From the NCBI GenBank assembly GCA_016801845.1, contig CM028912.1:19776001-19840000 (forward strand): a stretch of 64,000 nucleotides of DNA. The letters are read 5' to 3'. Under the pieces are notes generated by a model. It had not been told where the DNA came from, searched no databases, and saw nothing but the letters and a program-made list of their open reading frames with translations. The position numbers and the translations under genes are program-made. Below, piece by piece: positions 1 to 13,184 of the stretch (the stretch's first letter is position 1; each line of letters begins with the position of its first letter). The DNA comes from Polydactylus sextarius (taxonomy: Eukaryota > Chordata > Actinopteri > Polynemidae).

Positions 1-3000
1 CTACAGTGGAGGCAACAGAACCTGATCAGCATCTATGTAAAAAAAAATGGAAAAGTATCTGATGTTGTGTTACTACTCAAGTTACTGACTTTGTTTGGTT
101 ACGCCTTAAACAAGCAAAGCTGGAGTAATGTGGGGTCTTTTTAACGGCAGTGTAGCAGGATCTGTGTTTAAATGGGAGCTACTGTGAGCATCTGGCACAA
201 AAAAAAAAAGATGTGTTGGTGAAAATGCGCTGTCATATACTACACATTAAGCCTATCTCAGAAAAACAGCCAGTTCCCAAAGACAACACAGGCACTGAAA
301 GCCTTCTGCTGAGGAAGGATATGACTCATACCCCCTCTTTAATAAGATCACAATTAACCCGTTCATCACCTCAGTCATTCCACTCCGGCAGAATATTTCA
401 CATCCCCAAAGTCAATTAGCTTGAGTAATTGTGACTGTAATATCTCTGACTGTGCTGATGGGCCTCGTGAAGGAGGCAGTTAAGGGAGGTAAAGGGAGGA
501 GGGGGGAGAAACAGAGAAAAGGAAACGGCAATGGATATGATGACAGCGGCCATCTTGGCACGCCACTAATGACACTCCAGAGAGCGGTAGCCATTTATTA
601 AATAACACACTTTAGAATTTTAAAATCTCTGAAACACTCAGATCTAAAAGCCTAATGAGATCAGATAAGAGCATGACATAAACATTCAGGGGATGTAAAC
701 AGGTTGCGAAGAGAAATGGTTTTAAAGTATTGGGCACTTCTCCAGGTGATGCAATGGAATTGAGGGGAAAGAGATATGTGAAATATCTAAATACCCCATG
801 GATGAAGAGAGCTGGGGTGAAGTGAAATGTTTGAACACAGAAGTAAACAGGAGTTCACTGCTAAACACTATGTTTAAAGGACAGCAGCAGATGTTGAGAG
901 AGGAATCTGGTGGGGCCATGTAAGACATCCCACATGAGAAAGGAGGAAATAAATGGGCTCTATGAACAGATGCTGCATGGGCCTTTTAAAAATGGAAACA
1001 GCGCTTTTCATAAAAGAAATGTCTAGTTGTGGCCCACACGCACCGACGTAATGCAAAAGCCAGAGACGAGCTGCGCTGCCAAGGCTCAATCAGCTGGATG
1101 TTTTCAAGCCCATTAGCTGCTGCTCTGCTCTGTGTGCTTCGCCTGCTTTTATCTGCGCTGCCTCCCAAGGCCGCCGGGCAGAACTGCAGCTCGGATCATG
1201 AGTGGGACAGGGAGGCAAGGAGGGAGGGAGGGGGGAGGAGAAACGGGAGGTGGGGGTAGTCGGCCTTGTGGTCTATCAGGTCGGTAACACAGAGGCTAAC
1301 GAGCTGCCAGGGCTTAGCGGCTTGGCTTCCCGCCAGTGCACAGTGGCCCACATTCACTATGACTGCTCCCACCACAACGAGCCCCCCTCCCCACCTCCTA
1401 CCCCCTCCTCTCCGCTTCCTCTTCAGCCTATCCTCCTTTCCCCTCTCTAGAATAACACCCCATCATCCCCAGTTTCTTCCTCTCTGGAGTGACAACCTCG
1501 CGGCACCCACCTTATTCCCTAAATCCCTTTAGCCTCCGAACACACTTGTCACCTCAGCATGTCCCCACCACCCCTCCCTTCCCTTCCTGTTGCATATGAT
1601 ATCTTTCTATTACCTGCAAGGGAATTGAAATCGTGTGCTTCATGAGATCTCTATTGAAAAAGCCATGAACAATGATTCTTTGCTTTGTTTGCCACTTTCT
1701 CTTTCTCCTCCTCTCCATTGTTTTTTCTCCTTCTTCCTCCCCCTAAGCTAACAATCATTTAGATACCCCTATGCTTCAGTGAGATGGTGATGGGAATGGA
1801 CACAAAGAGCATGTTAACAAGGACTCCCTGCCTCCTTCTCTCCCTCCATCTCGCCTCCTCTCTCCCCCATGTCTCTTTCTCTAGATGACCTATGGCTTTC
1901 CAGTGGAGACTGAAAAGCACATTAGACAAAGCTCCTTAAAGGCTTGAGCTCCTGTGCTGCAAGTGTGTGTGTGTACGTGTGTGTTCAGTTTCATAAACCT
2001 GTTAGCGCAACACACACAAATTGTGCAATTCTACAAGATGACATTAACCACGTCAACGCTGTTTACTTCACCAAGTGATTGCCACAACGGGTGCGTTTGA
2101 GGTACGAGGAATGCTGAGGTGCATAAATTCTCGAACCCACTAGTGCTTGAAAGGTCAAAGTTCACAGGCTGTGAAGTTTAGTGACCTGCACAGAAGGTGC
2201 ACTTGGTCTTATATGGTGAACATATTGTCACTTGTGTCACCTTCTTTCTTCTTGTTTCCCTCCCTTTTCCCTTTGCCCCATTAAAACATTTAACACTGAT
2301 CTCGAGTTCTTGTTAAATCTCCAATCTTTTTTTTCACCCTCAAACTTTGCTGTAACATTTCCTTGACATTTCAAATAAATCTGCTAAAATCCTTCAATCT
2401 GGAGTCGCTTTAAATCTTTAAAATTTTTCTTCCCCTTTAAATGTGGAGCAAAACACACACTCTCTATGCCAAGACGGTAGTCCAGGAAAGCCTGACTTGG
2501 ATTTAAAGAGAATTTTATTGTCAAATCTACTAAGGCTGGCTGAATGACTTGGCCCTGCTCAGTACAACCAGACCAAGCCAGGCTGGACTGGCTGACGGAC
2601 AAGCTGGCTAGAGTTAACCAGTTAATCCATAATACTGGGGGAACGTAGTAGGAGTAGGAGGGTGAGATAGACCTGGTTCATTCAAGACTCTAACAAATGG
2701 ATTTAGTCATCAACTACCACTGGATTCACAGCCCACAAAAGACCTATAGACAGAAAGGGAAAAAGAAGTAGGGGAATACCAGAGGGAAAGAGGATAAACA
2801 ATCAAATCCACAGCTACAGTTTGGATTTGACCTTCTGCAAACACAAAGAGAGAGAAACAAGTGAGAAATGAGTAAAAGAAAAAAAAGACCAGAATATGAA
2901 AAGAAAAGCTATCTTTGATTTTCACCATTTACTCCATCATGACTGTGAATTATAGAGTCTATTTTCTCGCTGCTTTCAGACTGGCAATGTGGTTAAAATA

Positions 3001-3177
3001 GGGCTTTGGGGTTGAAAAAAAACTGGTACCACACATTCTCATACTCACATGACTGCAAAAAAAGGCCCGCAACCAGGGAAAAAGGCCACCAGGGGAAAAA
3101 AATCACTCACTGGCTATGACAAAGTACAGCTTAAGAACAAAGTGACAGCTTGAGTGGGTCTGTAAAATGTGTGCCAG

Positions 3178-3200
<23 letters not shown>
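3178..3200. repeat. (CA)n microsatellite
   Basis: Uninterrupted CA dinucleotides within efnb2a intron 2. Confidence 0.95.
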
Positions 3201-3208
<8 letters not shown>

Positions 3209-4559
3209 CTGAAGCCACATACGAGTCACATGTGGCCTCAAACAAATGACAGAAAGCGTTGTCACTCTGACTGTCGGCCTGCGTCTGTTTGTGTTAAAGC
3301 CACGTGTAAAATTAGCGCTATCATACAACCAGCTTGCGACACTCCAACCATAACCCCGCCCCCTACGTTGTAAACACACCACACCACACAAACACCCGAC
3401 TCCAGTCTTCAACCCCCCTACCCCCCTTAACTTAATTTACCCTCCTTAACTTAATTTTCTCCTGTTTATCAAATCAAGAGAGTGGAAAATCACTCAGTGT
3501 TTTTAATGAGACAGTCAATTGTGAGCTGCAGTGCAGATAAAAAAAAATCTGTTTCCTCCTTTCTCCCAATGTCACTAACAAGTAACAAGAAAAACCTCCA
3601 CTGCTACACATAATTGCTTGCTATTTAGAGCTAGTTTTATAGTAGCAAGCAGTAGTTCAGCTAATGTAACACTGAAAGAGTTTAGCTGTAAGCTATCGTT
3701 GTTTCATTAGACATTATAGGACAATATGATGAAAAGTGAGGTCCAGTATGTAAAAGCCTGAAAAAAGTACAGTTTGGAAGTTGCTTCGCGAACATTGCCA
3801 ACTTCTGTGGGTATAATTAATACACAATGAACTAGTGAGAGACAATGCCGGGTTTCATAAATAGTAGAACTGAGCAAAGGCACGGTGGCGAGGGACCAAG
3901 GAGGCATCTCAGGAAGACAGATAAGAAGGGAGAGCATTAGTATTGCACTGAGAGAATGAACAGATGCACAGAAAGAGGATGTGTCCCAGAAAGATGGAGA
4001 GGAGAAGAAAAGAGACAAAGGCAGCTATGATCTAAACTCAGAGTGTAATTGCCATCCGTTGAGTTGCTGTGGAGCGTGAAACCATCATCAGAGTGCTGGT
4101 GTTTAACCATCACAGGCTGGTTTAGTGCTATGACAGGAGCCGTTACATACAGAGGATCCTGGTAGTTTTCAGAAACAGGCCAGGCCAAGCAGGGTCACCT
4201 CCTCTACTGTGTGTGCTTCCAGCCTTTTCTCCACATACACACACAAGTTTGCATTGAATACCAGTGATTAATCCTGCCCTCCATTTTCATTACATGATAA
4301 TAATGCCATCGCCAATTTAATACTACGAGCCTATGCTGAGGTGAATTAAGAGCTGATAGTTTCAATAAGACAAAAAACCTGGAGCACATTTTAAATTCAT
4401 GTCAAATTTAATGACAGAAATTTTCCCCCTCAGAGCTCGCATTAGATTTACACAATAATCAGAGCGGCAGAGAGGGGACAGGGCTATTTTCTGTTGTGAC
4501 TGAAAGCTAAAGGTGATTAAAGTCTTGATGAAATTTCACTGTGAACGTCTGCTCTGACT

Positions 4560-4830
4560 GCGAATTCAGCCTCGTCCTTCTTTCGCCCTCTTTAGCTCAT
4601 CCCTTGCTCACTGTCTCACTCTCTCTCTCGTCCTGTCTCGTTGCCGCGGCCCCATTCCCTTCAGCTCACCCTTGTGTCTCTCTGTTTAGCTCTCTTTCCT
4701 CTTTCCTCTCTTTCCCTCCCGTCCTCGTTAGCTCTCTTTCGCTTTCGTCACTCTTTCTGCCCTTTTCTCTCTCTCTCTCTCTCTCTCTTTATCTCTATCT
4801 GTCTCTCTCTCTCTCCCCCCTCCTCTTTAA
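4560..4830. repeat. pyrimidine-rich low-complexity tract with (CT)n
   Basis: Plus strand is almost entirely C and T, with a (CT)n core at about 4766-4788. Open frames here are serine/leucine low-complexity artefacts. Confidence 0.85.
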
Positions 4831-6132
4831 CTCGTGTAATCATCTAGCTCACTAGGTTCTCCACTGCAAGCCATGCTGCCACAAACAATCACATCAAACT
4901 CATCTGCTCTCAACTGGAGCAGCATGGCCACTTTAAAAGGCGCACACACACATACACATACACTTACACATGTGCGTGCACAAATACAAAAATGTGCACT
5001 TGTGTGGTGTGGTGACAGAAATCTGCACTATACAGCTGGCCCTTCTATGCAAGCAAGCAAACACAATAAGTACATGGAAAGCTGCGCACACACACACACA
5101 TACAATCCACACACTAGCACGGAAATTTGCTACAGGCTAATACAGGATGGCTGCTACAGTGAAATCCTAAGGCATTTTGTCACAATTGTTTGACTCTAGA
5201 AGCGTGTTTTTTTGAAGGGGGAGGTGGTGGTGGTGGCAGGGGTCAGCATACCCATCTAATCTGAGTCTAGCCTTGGTACAATACACAACACAAGGGAATG
5301 CTAATCCAATTGAGACTCCGATTTGTAGCATTGATGTGAGGGCATTTGTGATTGTGAGAAGAAATGGAGGATTTAACGCTAGTTAATTAATTAAATATCG
5401 AGTGCTCGCTGGGAAAAAAAGCCTTGTGAAATCCTCACTGTGAACTTTCGGAAGTGGTGTCACACTATGATGGCTCTTGGACAACACTGCTGGAGGAAAC
5501 ACACACACACATACACACACACACTCAGATAACACGATTGAGATGCTTTTATGTAGAGACACACAGAGCTAATCAAGCACTAAGTGTATCTATCATTTCC
5601 TTTACTTCAAACAACAAATAGACACACACACAATTACACCCACAAGTAAACATTCACATACTACCTGGCTCTTAACATTACAAGGTAAAAACAACCACCA
5701 ATCTGACTCTGCCTACACACATGTCTCTGTGCATGTTTGGTCTTTGTTTTTTTTTTCTTTTTTTATGTTTATTCGTGCTTTACTCCCTGTGTTTACCCAT
5801 GTAAAGCTGGAATTTCTCCAAACAGCCATTTAAAAGAAAAAAAAAACAACACCACTAAGTTCACAATGTTGCAGTGGGTTTTCAAAGCTGCAGACCTGGG
5901 GGCCACAAGAAGAGGCAATTAACAGCAAAATGACACACTCCAGTGGAGAAAGAGACTGTCTATATTTAGGCTACATACAAACATTTTAGGGTATGGAGGT
6001 CACAGGATTTGGAGTTTTGGCATGAGGTAGTTTCTTCAGGCTATGGTAGAGAGACATAGATCGAAACACACTGAGTGATAAAAACTGCCCCAGAGAAGGC
6101 GCCCCAAGCTGCAGACTCCTGAGAGGTGATGT

Positions 6133-6134
<2 letters not shown>

Positions 6135-6170
<36 letters not shown>
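6135..6170. repeat. (TG)n microsatellite
   Basis: Uninterrupted GT dinucleotides in efnb2a intron 2. Confidence 0.95.
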
Positions 6171-6172
<2 letters not shown>

Positions 6173-6457
6173 ATATACCTGTCTGTACACACCAAAGGTG
6201 CACCTATATGTCCCTGCAGTCATCTACGCTGCACTTTCTCATCCATGTTCTTCATTTACCTGAACTCAAAGCCCTCTCCCCCCCTCACACAACGAGATCA
6301 CATTCAGTGGCAGGAGTGCAGACAGAGGACTGAGAGAAGAACCAGGGGAAGTAAACACCAGCACCATCTCATCAATAATTAACTGCTTGGGCTGAAGGGA
6401 GCTGAGGGGAGGCTGACCATGTCTGAGTCTCTTCAGTCACAAGTCTTTGTAGTCAAT

Positions 6458-6458
<1 letters not shown>

Positions 6459-6492
<34 letters not shown>
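6459..6492. repeat. (CA)n microsatellite
   Basis: Uninterrupted CA dinucleotides, about 290 bp from the preceding (TG)n tract and in opposite sense to it. Confidence 0.95.
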
Positions 6493-6495
<3 letters not shown>

Positions 6496-7917
6496 CACAT
6501 CTATCAGCCTGCGCTTCTTCTGTGGGTGTGGACGCTCATGTACATGCACAAACCTGTGTGCGCACCCACCAGACTTTATATACAGAAGGCTACTAAATTA
6601 TTTTTTAAAAGCGTTGCATTGTGTGTGAGTTGCTGTCGAGTTGCTTAATTTGCCTTTATTCACAACAGCATATTTTCACGTCGGTGTTTGACCTGCAAGA
6701 CCACAAGATTAGCTGTTAGAGTCTTAACGCAGTCAGACATGCCCCTTCATGTAACTATCCTGCAGCTATGACACATTAGTGACAGAGCAGCCATTTTTGC
6801 CTGTTTGCTTATGCAGAGTCGGATGAGCATATTGTGTCGGTGTAACTGTTTTTTCTCAAACAGCTGCTTAACAGATCTCTCTGTGGGACTTCTGAGTACC
6901 ATAAAGCTCAGAGGAAAATTTTCATTTGCGCGACTCGGTTACAGCAGGTGGTTTAATGAGAGAGTGGTACAGTGAGGTACAGTCAGTGGTTACCTTTCAC
7001 ATTTGATTTGCAAAATTTTTGATTTTGTGCCACGATAGATGGTTCAGATAAGATGCAGTGTTTCCTGTTTTTCTTTCCTCCTCTCTCCACTCTCCTTTCT
7101 TCCCCTTCCTTCTACTCACTCAGAAATATGGCCTTCCCCTACTGTGACAGCTCACAGATGGCGGTGGCAGAGCCTCACAGATGGTCCTATCTGCAGCACA
7201 ACCCCCTATCAGTGCCACACAGATGGTTCAGTCCACCTCCAATGTTTCTAACCAGGGGGCCGTCGCTAAACCCCATTAGAACTTCCTCCCAGGATGGCAT
7301 TAGTACATCACAGGTAATCGGCCACACCTGCATCACAAGACTGGATGGTGAACCATTTCTAAGCCAAAAAGATGGAGGATGAGGAAGACTCAAGAGTACT
7401 TCTTACTCAGCATCTCAAAACATCACAGCAACTCTTGGCAATGTGCTCCAACATTTAATAGATAGGCTCCTTTGGATGGTCTGTTATATTGTATCATAGC
7501 TTTAAACGGATTGAAAACTTTTGTTAGGATTTCTACAAAAAATCCCTTTACTGTTAGTTTGTGTAGATTGGGAACTTCTCACATAACTTTCACCTCAACT
7601 TTTTTATTTACCTGAGTTTATTTTAGACTTTTCTCACAATATCCATCAACAACCTTCAGGGAAGGGTATGAACTTATGCTCAACTATATGCGTACACATG
7701 AAGACAGCATGCAGCACATAGTAGTTCAGCGGGACTGTCTGACTAGTTATCCACTAGAAGTAGAAATACACAACCATATAATAAACTCAGAAATTCATGG
7801 TATGTCACCAACAGCTGGTTCTTCAACCTTTCTGACTGTTTGAGGCTGTTTTTGCCTTTTAAATTATTCAAGGCCGAACATATTATCCCTTCATGAATGC
7901 AATAAACAAGTACTTAC

Positions 7918-8201
7918 AGATGATGTAGTAGTCTTTCCCCCTGAAGAACTCTAGGCCCCATAAATTGGGGCTGAACTCCTGAAACTTGAGGGTGAACTTG
8001 ACATCCTGGTCAGGTTTGACACAGTTGAGGAGCGGTGTGTCGGCCTTGGTGATGGTGCAGCTCTCCAGCTGCTCCCTGGGCACCATGTACACCTTGAAAT
8101 ACTCCACGCCATCACCCACCCCGCTGTCAACACGGGGGCACACAATGTCCAACTTATCCCCGATCTGGGGGTACAATACCACACCTTGGCCTGGCACGAA
8201 T
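7918..8201 (-). CDS. efnb2a: efnb2a coding exon 2 (ephrin domain)
   Basis: This 284-nt exon encodes most of the ephrin ectodomain. It has the motifs PGQG, LYPQIGDKLDIVCP, PLLNCVKPDQDVKFTLKF and EFSPNLWGLEF, then KDYYII. It begins after a pyrimidine-rich acceptor (CTCCTTTCAG, AG at 8203-8202) and ends at donor GTAAGT (7917-7912), leaving a phase-1 T. In known ephrin-B2 the next exon continues STSNGS. Three of the four disulfide cysteines are here. The translation runs on into the intron until a stop after GKDYYIIC, which fits a donor site rather than a truncated gene. Confidence 0.96.
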
Positions 8202-9405
8202 CTGAAAGGAGAAGAAAGGAAGAGCAGCAGAGAAAGAAAGACATTAGTCAGCTATGTTTGCCAATTGAGTTTCCGTTTCTCGCAACAAAAAAAGTCGGCT
8301 TAATTATTGATGCAGTAATTACTCATTTTGTCCATTTATTTTAGATGATATAGGATAATAGCAGAATGAGTGATGTGTGTATATAGAAGTGTCTGTATAT
8401 GTGTGGTACAAAGTGACCCCCACTATTTGAAGATTAGTCATGGAAAGTCCCTACTTAACCCGAAAATGTAGAGACGGTGGCTCATTTAATGTGAGGCAAA
8501 TGGTAGAACCATGCAAGCACACAAAACAGAAAATTAACAATCAATAGGAACTCAGAGTGACTCATTCACAACAGGAAAAGCAGCAGACACACACACACAC
8601 ACACAGCCAGAGGACCTGGAGGGCCTTGTCTGGGAAAATAGTTGAATTTCCCTAAATTCTTCCCAAAAGTAAAATAATGTTGCCATTTCATCTGAGACCC
8701 CCCGTAGGAATTCTGTGATTGAACATGCTCACACACACATACGTTCACAGCCGCAGCTCCGGTTAGAGGTGAAACCTTGTATTTAGCCACTAAATGAATT
8801 TACCCCACACTAGAATGCAATTCGAAATGTTAACCACAGGCACCCAGGGGGCTTTTTATGGCATACTGTGAATACTGATATGAGCAAATAGATAGGAATG
8901 CGCTGCAACATATTGACTAATGAGAACTGGAAACATATTAGGATGTTTATGGATGATCATACACACTTGGGGTATTGTATGTAGTAATAGCAACAATAGT
9001 AGTAGTAGTCAATTGACTGAATATAAACCTGAATAATTTCTCAAAGTATTTGTCACAGGGCGCCTGGATGGCCGGGTAGCTAAGGTGCACTACATTGGCG
9101 TATATGCCGTGCAGTTGTTTGCCAGTTCGAAACCCGACCAAGTTGACCTTTCCTGTGTGTCCTTTCCCTGCACTCTCTGATTAAAGACAAAAAATTAATT
9201 ATATAAAAAAGAAAGTATTTGTCACCTTGGACTTGGAAATTTTAACGGCCATTTCTTTTTAATTATTGTGATATTTTCTAAATAAAATTGATTATATGAG
9301 GAAGACAAAAATAGTTACAACTCTATTGTGATATTGTAAACGGATATATTTTAGGTATTCGTGATTTTTAGTGCTGCTATAGATTTTATGTTTGAATAAT
9401 TAGGG

Positions 9406-9502
<97 letters not shown>

Positions 9503-9916
9503 ACCTGGAACCATCTTAACTCTAAAGACCATCAAAATTGTCAAAAAGCTTAATTAATCATCTTCAGCAGTGGGTTTTGTTCAGTTCAGTGAATTTAAGT
9601 GTGAACAGACTCAACATCATCTCAAGTGAATTTTTGCTTTTTTCCCTGCAGTAGAAAGTATAGAAGAACCTAAGAGAAGGTGATTTCAAAAGCAGCAAGA
9701 CAAAAAATACCACAGTCGCCTGCTGCTATCTCAGTGAAGACTGAACCCCAGTGGAAAGCATTTGTTTTTGGTCTTTTTTTTCTTTTCCCTTTTTCTTCTT
9801 TTTTGTTGCCTACAAAGACAACCACTGCATGGCAGCAGGGGAGCCTTCACACAGGAGACTGGAGGCAAAGCACAGCACAGAACAGCCAATTCATAATTAA
9901 CATAACATAAAATGAA

Positions 9917-9976
<60 letters not shown>

Positions 9977-10301
9977 CATTTATATGTATGCCCGATCACA
10001 TATTTTTATACAGACACATACAGACACAGACATATACATTGTTTCTCCATCTCTGTCCCACACTGTGCATCATCCTCTTTGCTCCCACGATGAAGATGTA
10101 AATATGTAAGTACACAACGTATGCACACATAAACACTAACACGTGTGCATACACAGCAGCTAACTAGGCTGCGCAAATATTTTTTCTGCCCCTCGGGGAC
10201 ACGCTCAGCGGTGGTATACTGTGTCCAGTGATGGACAGAGAGAGAGTGAGAGAGAGGAAGGGTATGTATGCAGTGTAGCGCCATCTGCCATCATCGTATC
10301 A

Positions 10302-10390
<89 letters not shown>

Positions 10391-13138
10391 GTGTGTATGT
10401 GTGTATGTGAGCAGGAAGAGGAGGATGAGGAGGGGGAGTGGAGTGCAAAGATCAAGAGAAAGAGAGACACACAGTGGAAAGATCCTTAAAGAAGCCTCAG
10501 GGGCTTCACTTCTACATACACATTGAAGGACTACATGTGTATGCATTAGAGTGTGTGTGTGTGTGTGCGTACAAAAGAAAAATATAAATGTCTTTTTTTG
10601 TTTTTACCACAAGTAATGATTAAATGGATCTGTTTAAACTAATAGTTTTGACAGGAAACTCCCTAAAAGCCCAAATTATTGTCTTTACATTTCTGTTCAT
10701 GTTCAGTTACAGTAAATTAGGTGCAGCGTGTAAATAAAACTGTTCTAAAAGTGTCAGCAGATGCAGTTTTCTCCTCGTCTTTATTGTTAACGCGGGCCAA
10801 GCGTGTCATGAATCCAGCTGCATACTCCAACTTAAAGTCAAGAGATTAACATCAATCTTCTCATCATCTTTCTCAGAAGTATTCCTTTCAAATACGGAAT
10901 TCAAATCAGCCTTAGGTTAAGTTTAGAGTTGGAGATTAAACCTAACTCGAGAAAATCAGTTAAAACGTCACAACAACTCGCACACTAGGAACAGGCCCAC
11001 ACCTGTGGCACGTGATCTGTCAACTTCTCTGAGGACAAATGTAACTTCTGTGACGAAGCCGTCAACCACCGAGATCAAACATAATTAAACTGACACAAAA
11101 CTGGTTCAGACGCAGAGGAGTGTAACACCCAACACGCACAATGACGGGTACGCAACAAGCTCAGGGAAATACCACACTCACACGTCCTCATCTCACACAC
11201 ACACACACGCTGGGTGTGTGTGTGTGTGTGTTCTTTGTTTGTTCTTTGTGTTTTTTTCTCAGAGTGAGTGTAAGTTGCTGCATCATAATGGCCTGTATCC
11301 TGTCCTTTCACTGGCTTTTCAACTCAAAACTGAGATCTGCCTTAGCCAGGGGCACAAAAACAGGACTAACACACACTATTCTCTCTGTTACGGTCTTGTA
11401 TTTTAGCCAGCTGACTTACAGCGAAGAGCTGCATAATGAACGGCTACAATAAATGCTGACAAAGGAGAATATAACAGTCTTAATGTGGGCTGAAAGAAAA
11501 AAGCTGCCAAGAGGCTGATTAAGAGCAAAAATGAGACACTATTTCATGGAGGAAAATACCAAGTGATGAGATATTGTTAAGCTGGATACGCTTATTTTCT
11601 CATGCACCTCCCTCCAGCGCTCGTCTCCTCCCCTGCCGGTGTTTTTGCGATGGGTAAATGTGTGTGTCAGATACCAGACACCTGGCCTTATAGCAGCCAT
11701 TAGAACAAAACACCAGGTGCACAAGGTCACACAGCCAGGTTGAGGAGGCCTGTGCAGAGAGGATAACTAACAGCAGGGAGAGAGGATGGGGGGGGGCAAA
11801 TAAAAGCTTGGCCCCCGCCATCTCATGATTGTAAATAGGTTTGCCCCCCCAATAGTTTGTTTTAAAGCCTGTTCCATTCACCCTTCCTGTTTTCCAACCT
11901 TCCTCCTCCTCCTCAACCTGCGTCGTATATTACGCTTAAAAAATAATTGCTGACTGTCTGAAAGTGAAAGTCTCATTACTTTCAAAGAAGTCTGGCTGTC
12001 CGACGGCGTCATAAATCATTAAAACATGAGGTTGGATTCATCACAAACCAGAACGTTTTTATGTTTCGATTCAGGGTGGAGGATGTTGGATGTTCCTAAA
12101 AGAGAAATATACTTAAAAGATACTTGAACAAAGTGAATGAATTAGCTTTTTAAAGACATGAAACTATACTATAATTACAAAAAATAATAATGTAAATGAA
12201 AATATAATTATTGTGAAACATTGTCTCATGTTGTGCTCTTGAGGATTAATTAATCAGATGATTAATGGGTTATTAATGTACTTAATCTTTGCTGGTTTTA
12301 AATTTGCAGCTTCTCTCTGTTTTACAAACTGGTTATGTCTAGTTTAAGTCACAGACAGCAAAACACACCTATATAATGAAAATCAGTTTGGAGATGCAGG
12401 CGAGCTGTAGCGCTGTTATTTTCCCTCGGTTTTTCTGTCACGTCACAGACCATTTGCTCTCCTCCGTGAAGAGGGAGGGAAAAATAGTGTAACGCTGCAG
12501 AATTTACAGTCGCGAGGAGGTGAGCACACAAAAGGAGAAAAAGTGAGAGACGGAGATACATAGAATAACACTTTTCTGATCACTGTTTGTCCTCGAGTCT
12601 TCCCTCCTCCCTTTTCTCCTTCAAAAACACACACACACATACACACACACACCATCTGTTATGACAGTGCTGGGAGAAAAAGTTAAGTGAGGAGATGCTC
12701 TGATTTCTCTCATCTCTGACCACACTAATCGCTCCATTTGGTAAGAAGGTGAGAATTGCCACAGCTGCCTGAACTCTCTCCACAACATCTCCACATCTCT
12801 GCTCGAGCTACTAAGAAAAAAAAAACAAAGAGAATTTAACATATTATACCTGATTTTAGTTGTGTTGTGCAAACGGGGATCAAAAGTCTAACTTTCCGAG
12901 CATTGAAATTATCTTTTTTTTCCTTATTAAATACAGAATTGGATGGTTTTTGGTTGCGAGTATTTTAAAATGTGGTTTCTTTCAAATCCATGACAAACTG
13001 CTGACGTGGGCTCACAGGTGGCTGACACTCACAGGGGGTCCCGGAGACAACTGGAGCCACATAACATCTGTTTTTCTTGTTTATCTTTGAACCACTTGTC
13101 CTCACCTTCACGTTTGGTGTTGTTCTTTAAGCGTCAGC

Positions 13139-13184
<46 letters not shown>

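Larger units (their letters stand above)
1..7917 (-). other. efnb2a: efnb2a intron 2 (partial, runs off the window)
   Basis: I found no exon-3-like sequence (expected conserved GGVC and MKVGQ segments on the minus strand) and no cytoplasmic-tail exon here, so the stretch is read as intron 2. It contains (CA)n/(TG)n repeats at 3178-3200, 6135-6170 and 6459-6492, a pyrimidine-rich tract at 4560-4830, and unique non-repetitive islands (about 380-600, 940-1210, 4320-4540, 5300-5440, 7130-7380) that are candidates for conserved regulatory elements. Short open frames in it follow simple repeats. Confidence 0.7.

Noticed and set aside
7039..7393. Overlapping 70-109-codon frames in efnb2a intron 2
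   Set aside because: Low-complexity starts, no known domain, no supporting splice sites; the E-box cluster explains the notable repetition better.
9057..9140. Possible tRNA gene
   Set aside because: A- and B-box-like blocks are present, but the flanking 14-bp duplications and non-tRNA tail show a SINE.
9411..10410. Tandem repeats considered as a CRISPR array or satellite
   Set aside because: Pure dinucleotide microsatellites without spacers in vertebrate intronic DNA.
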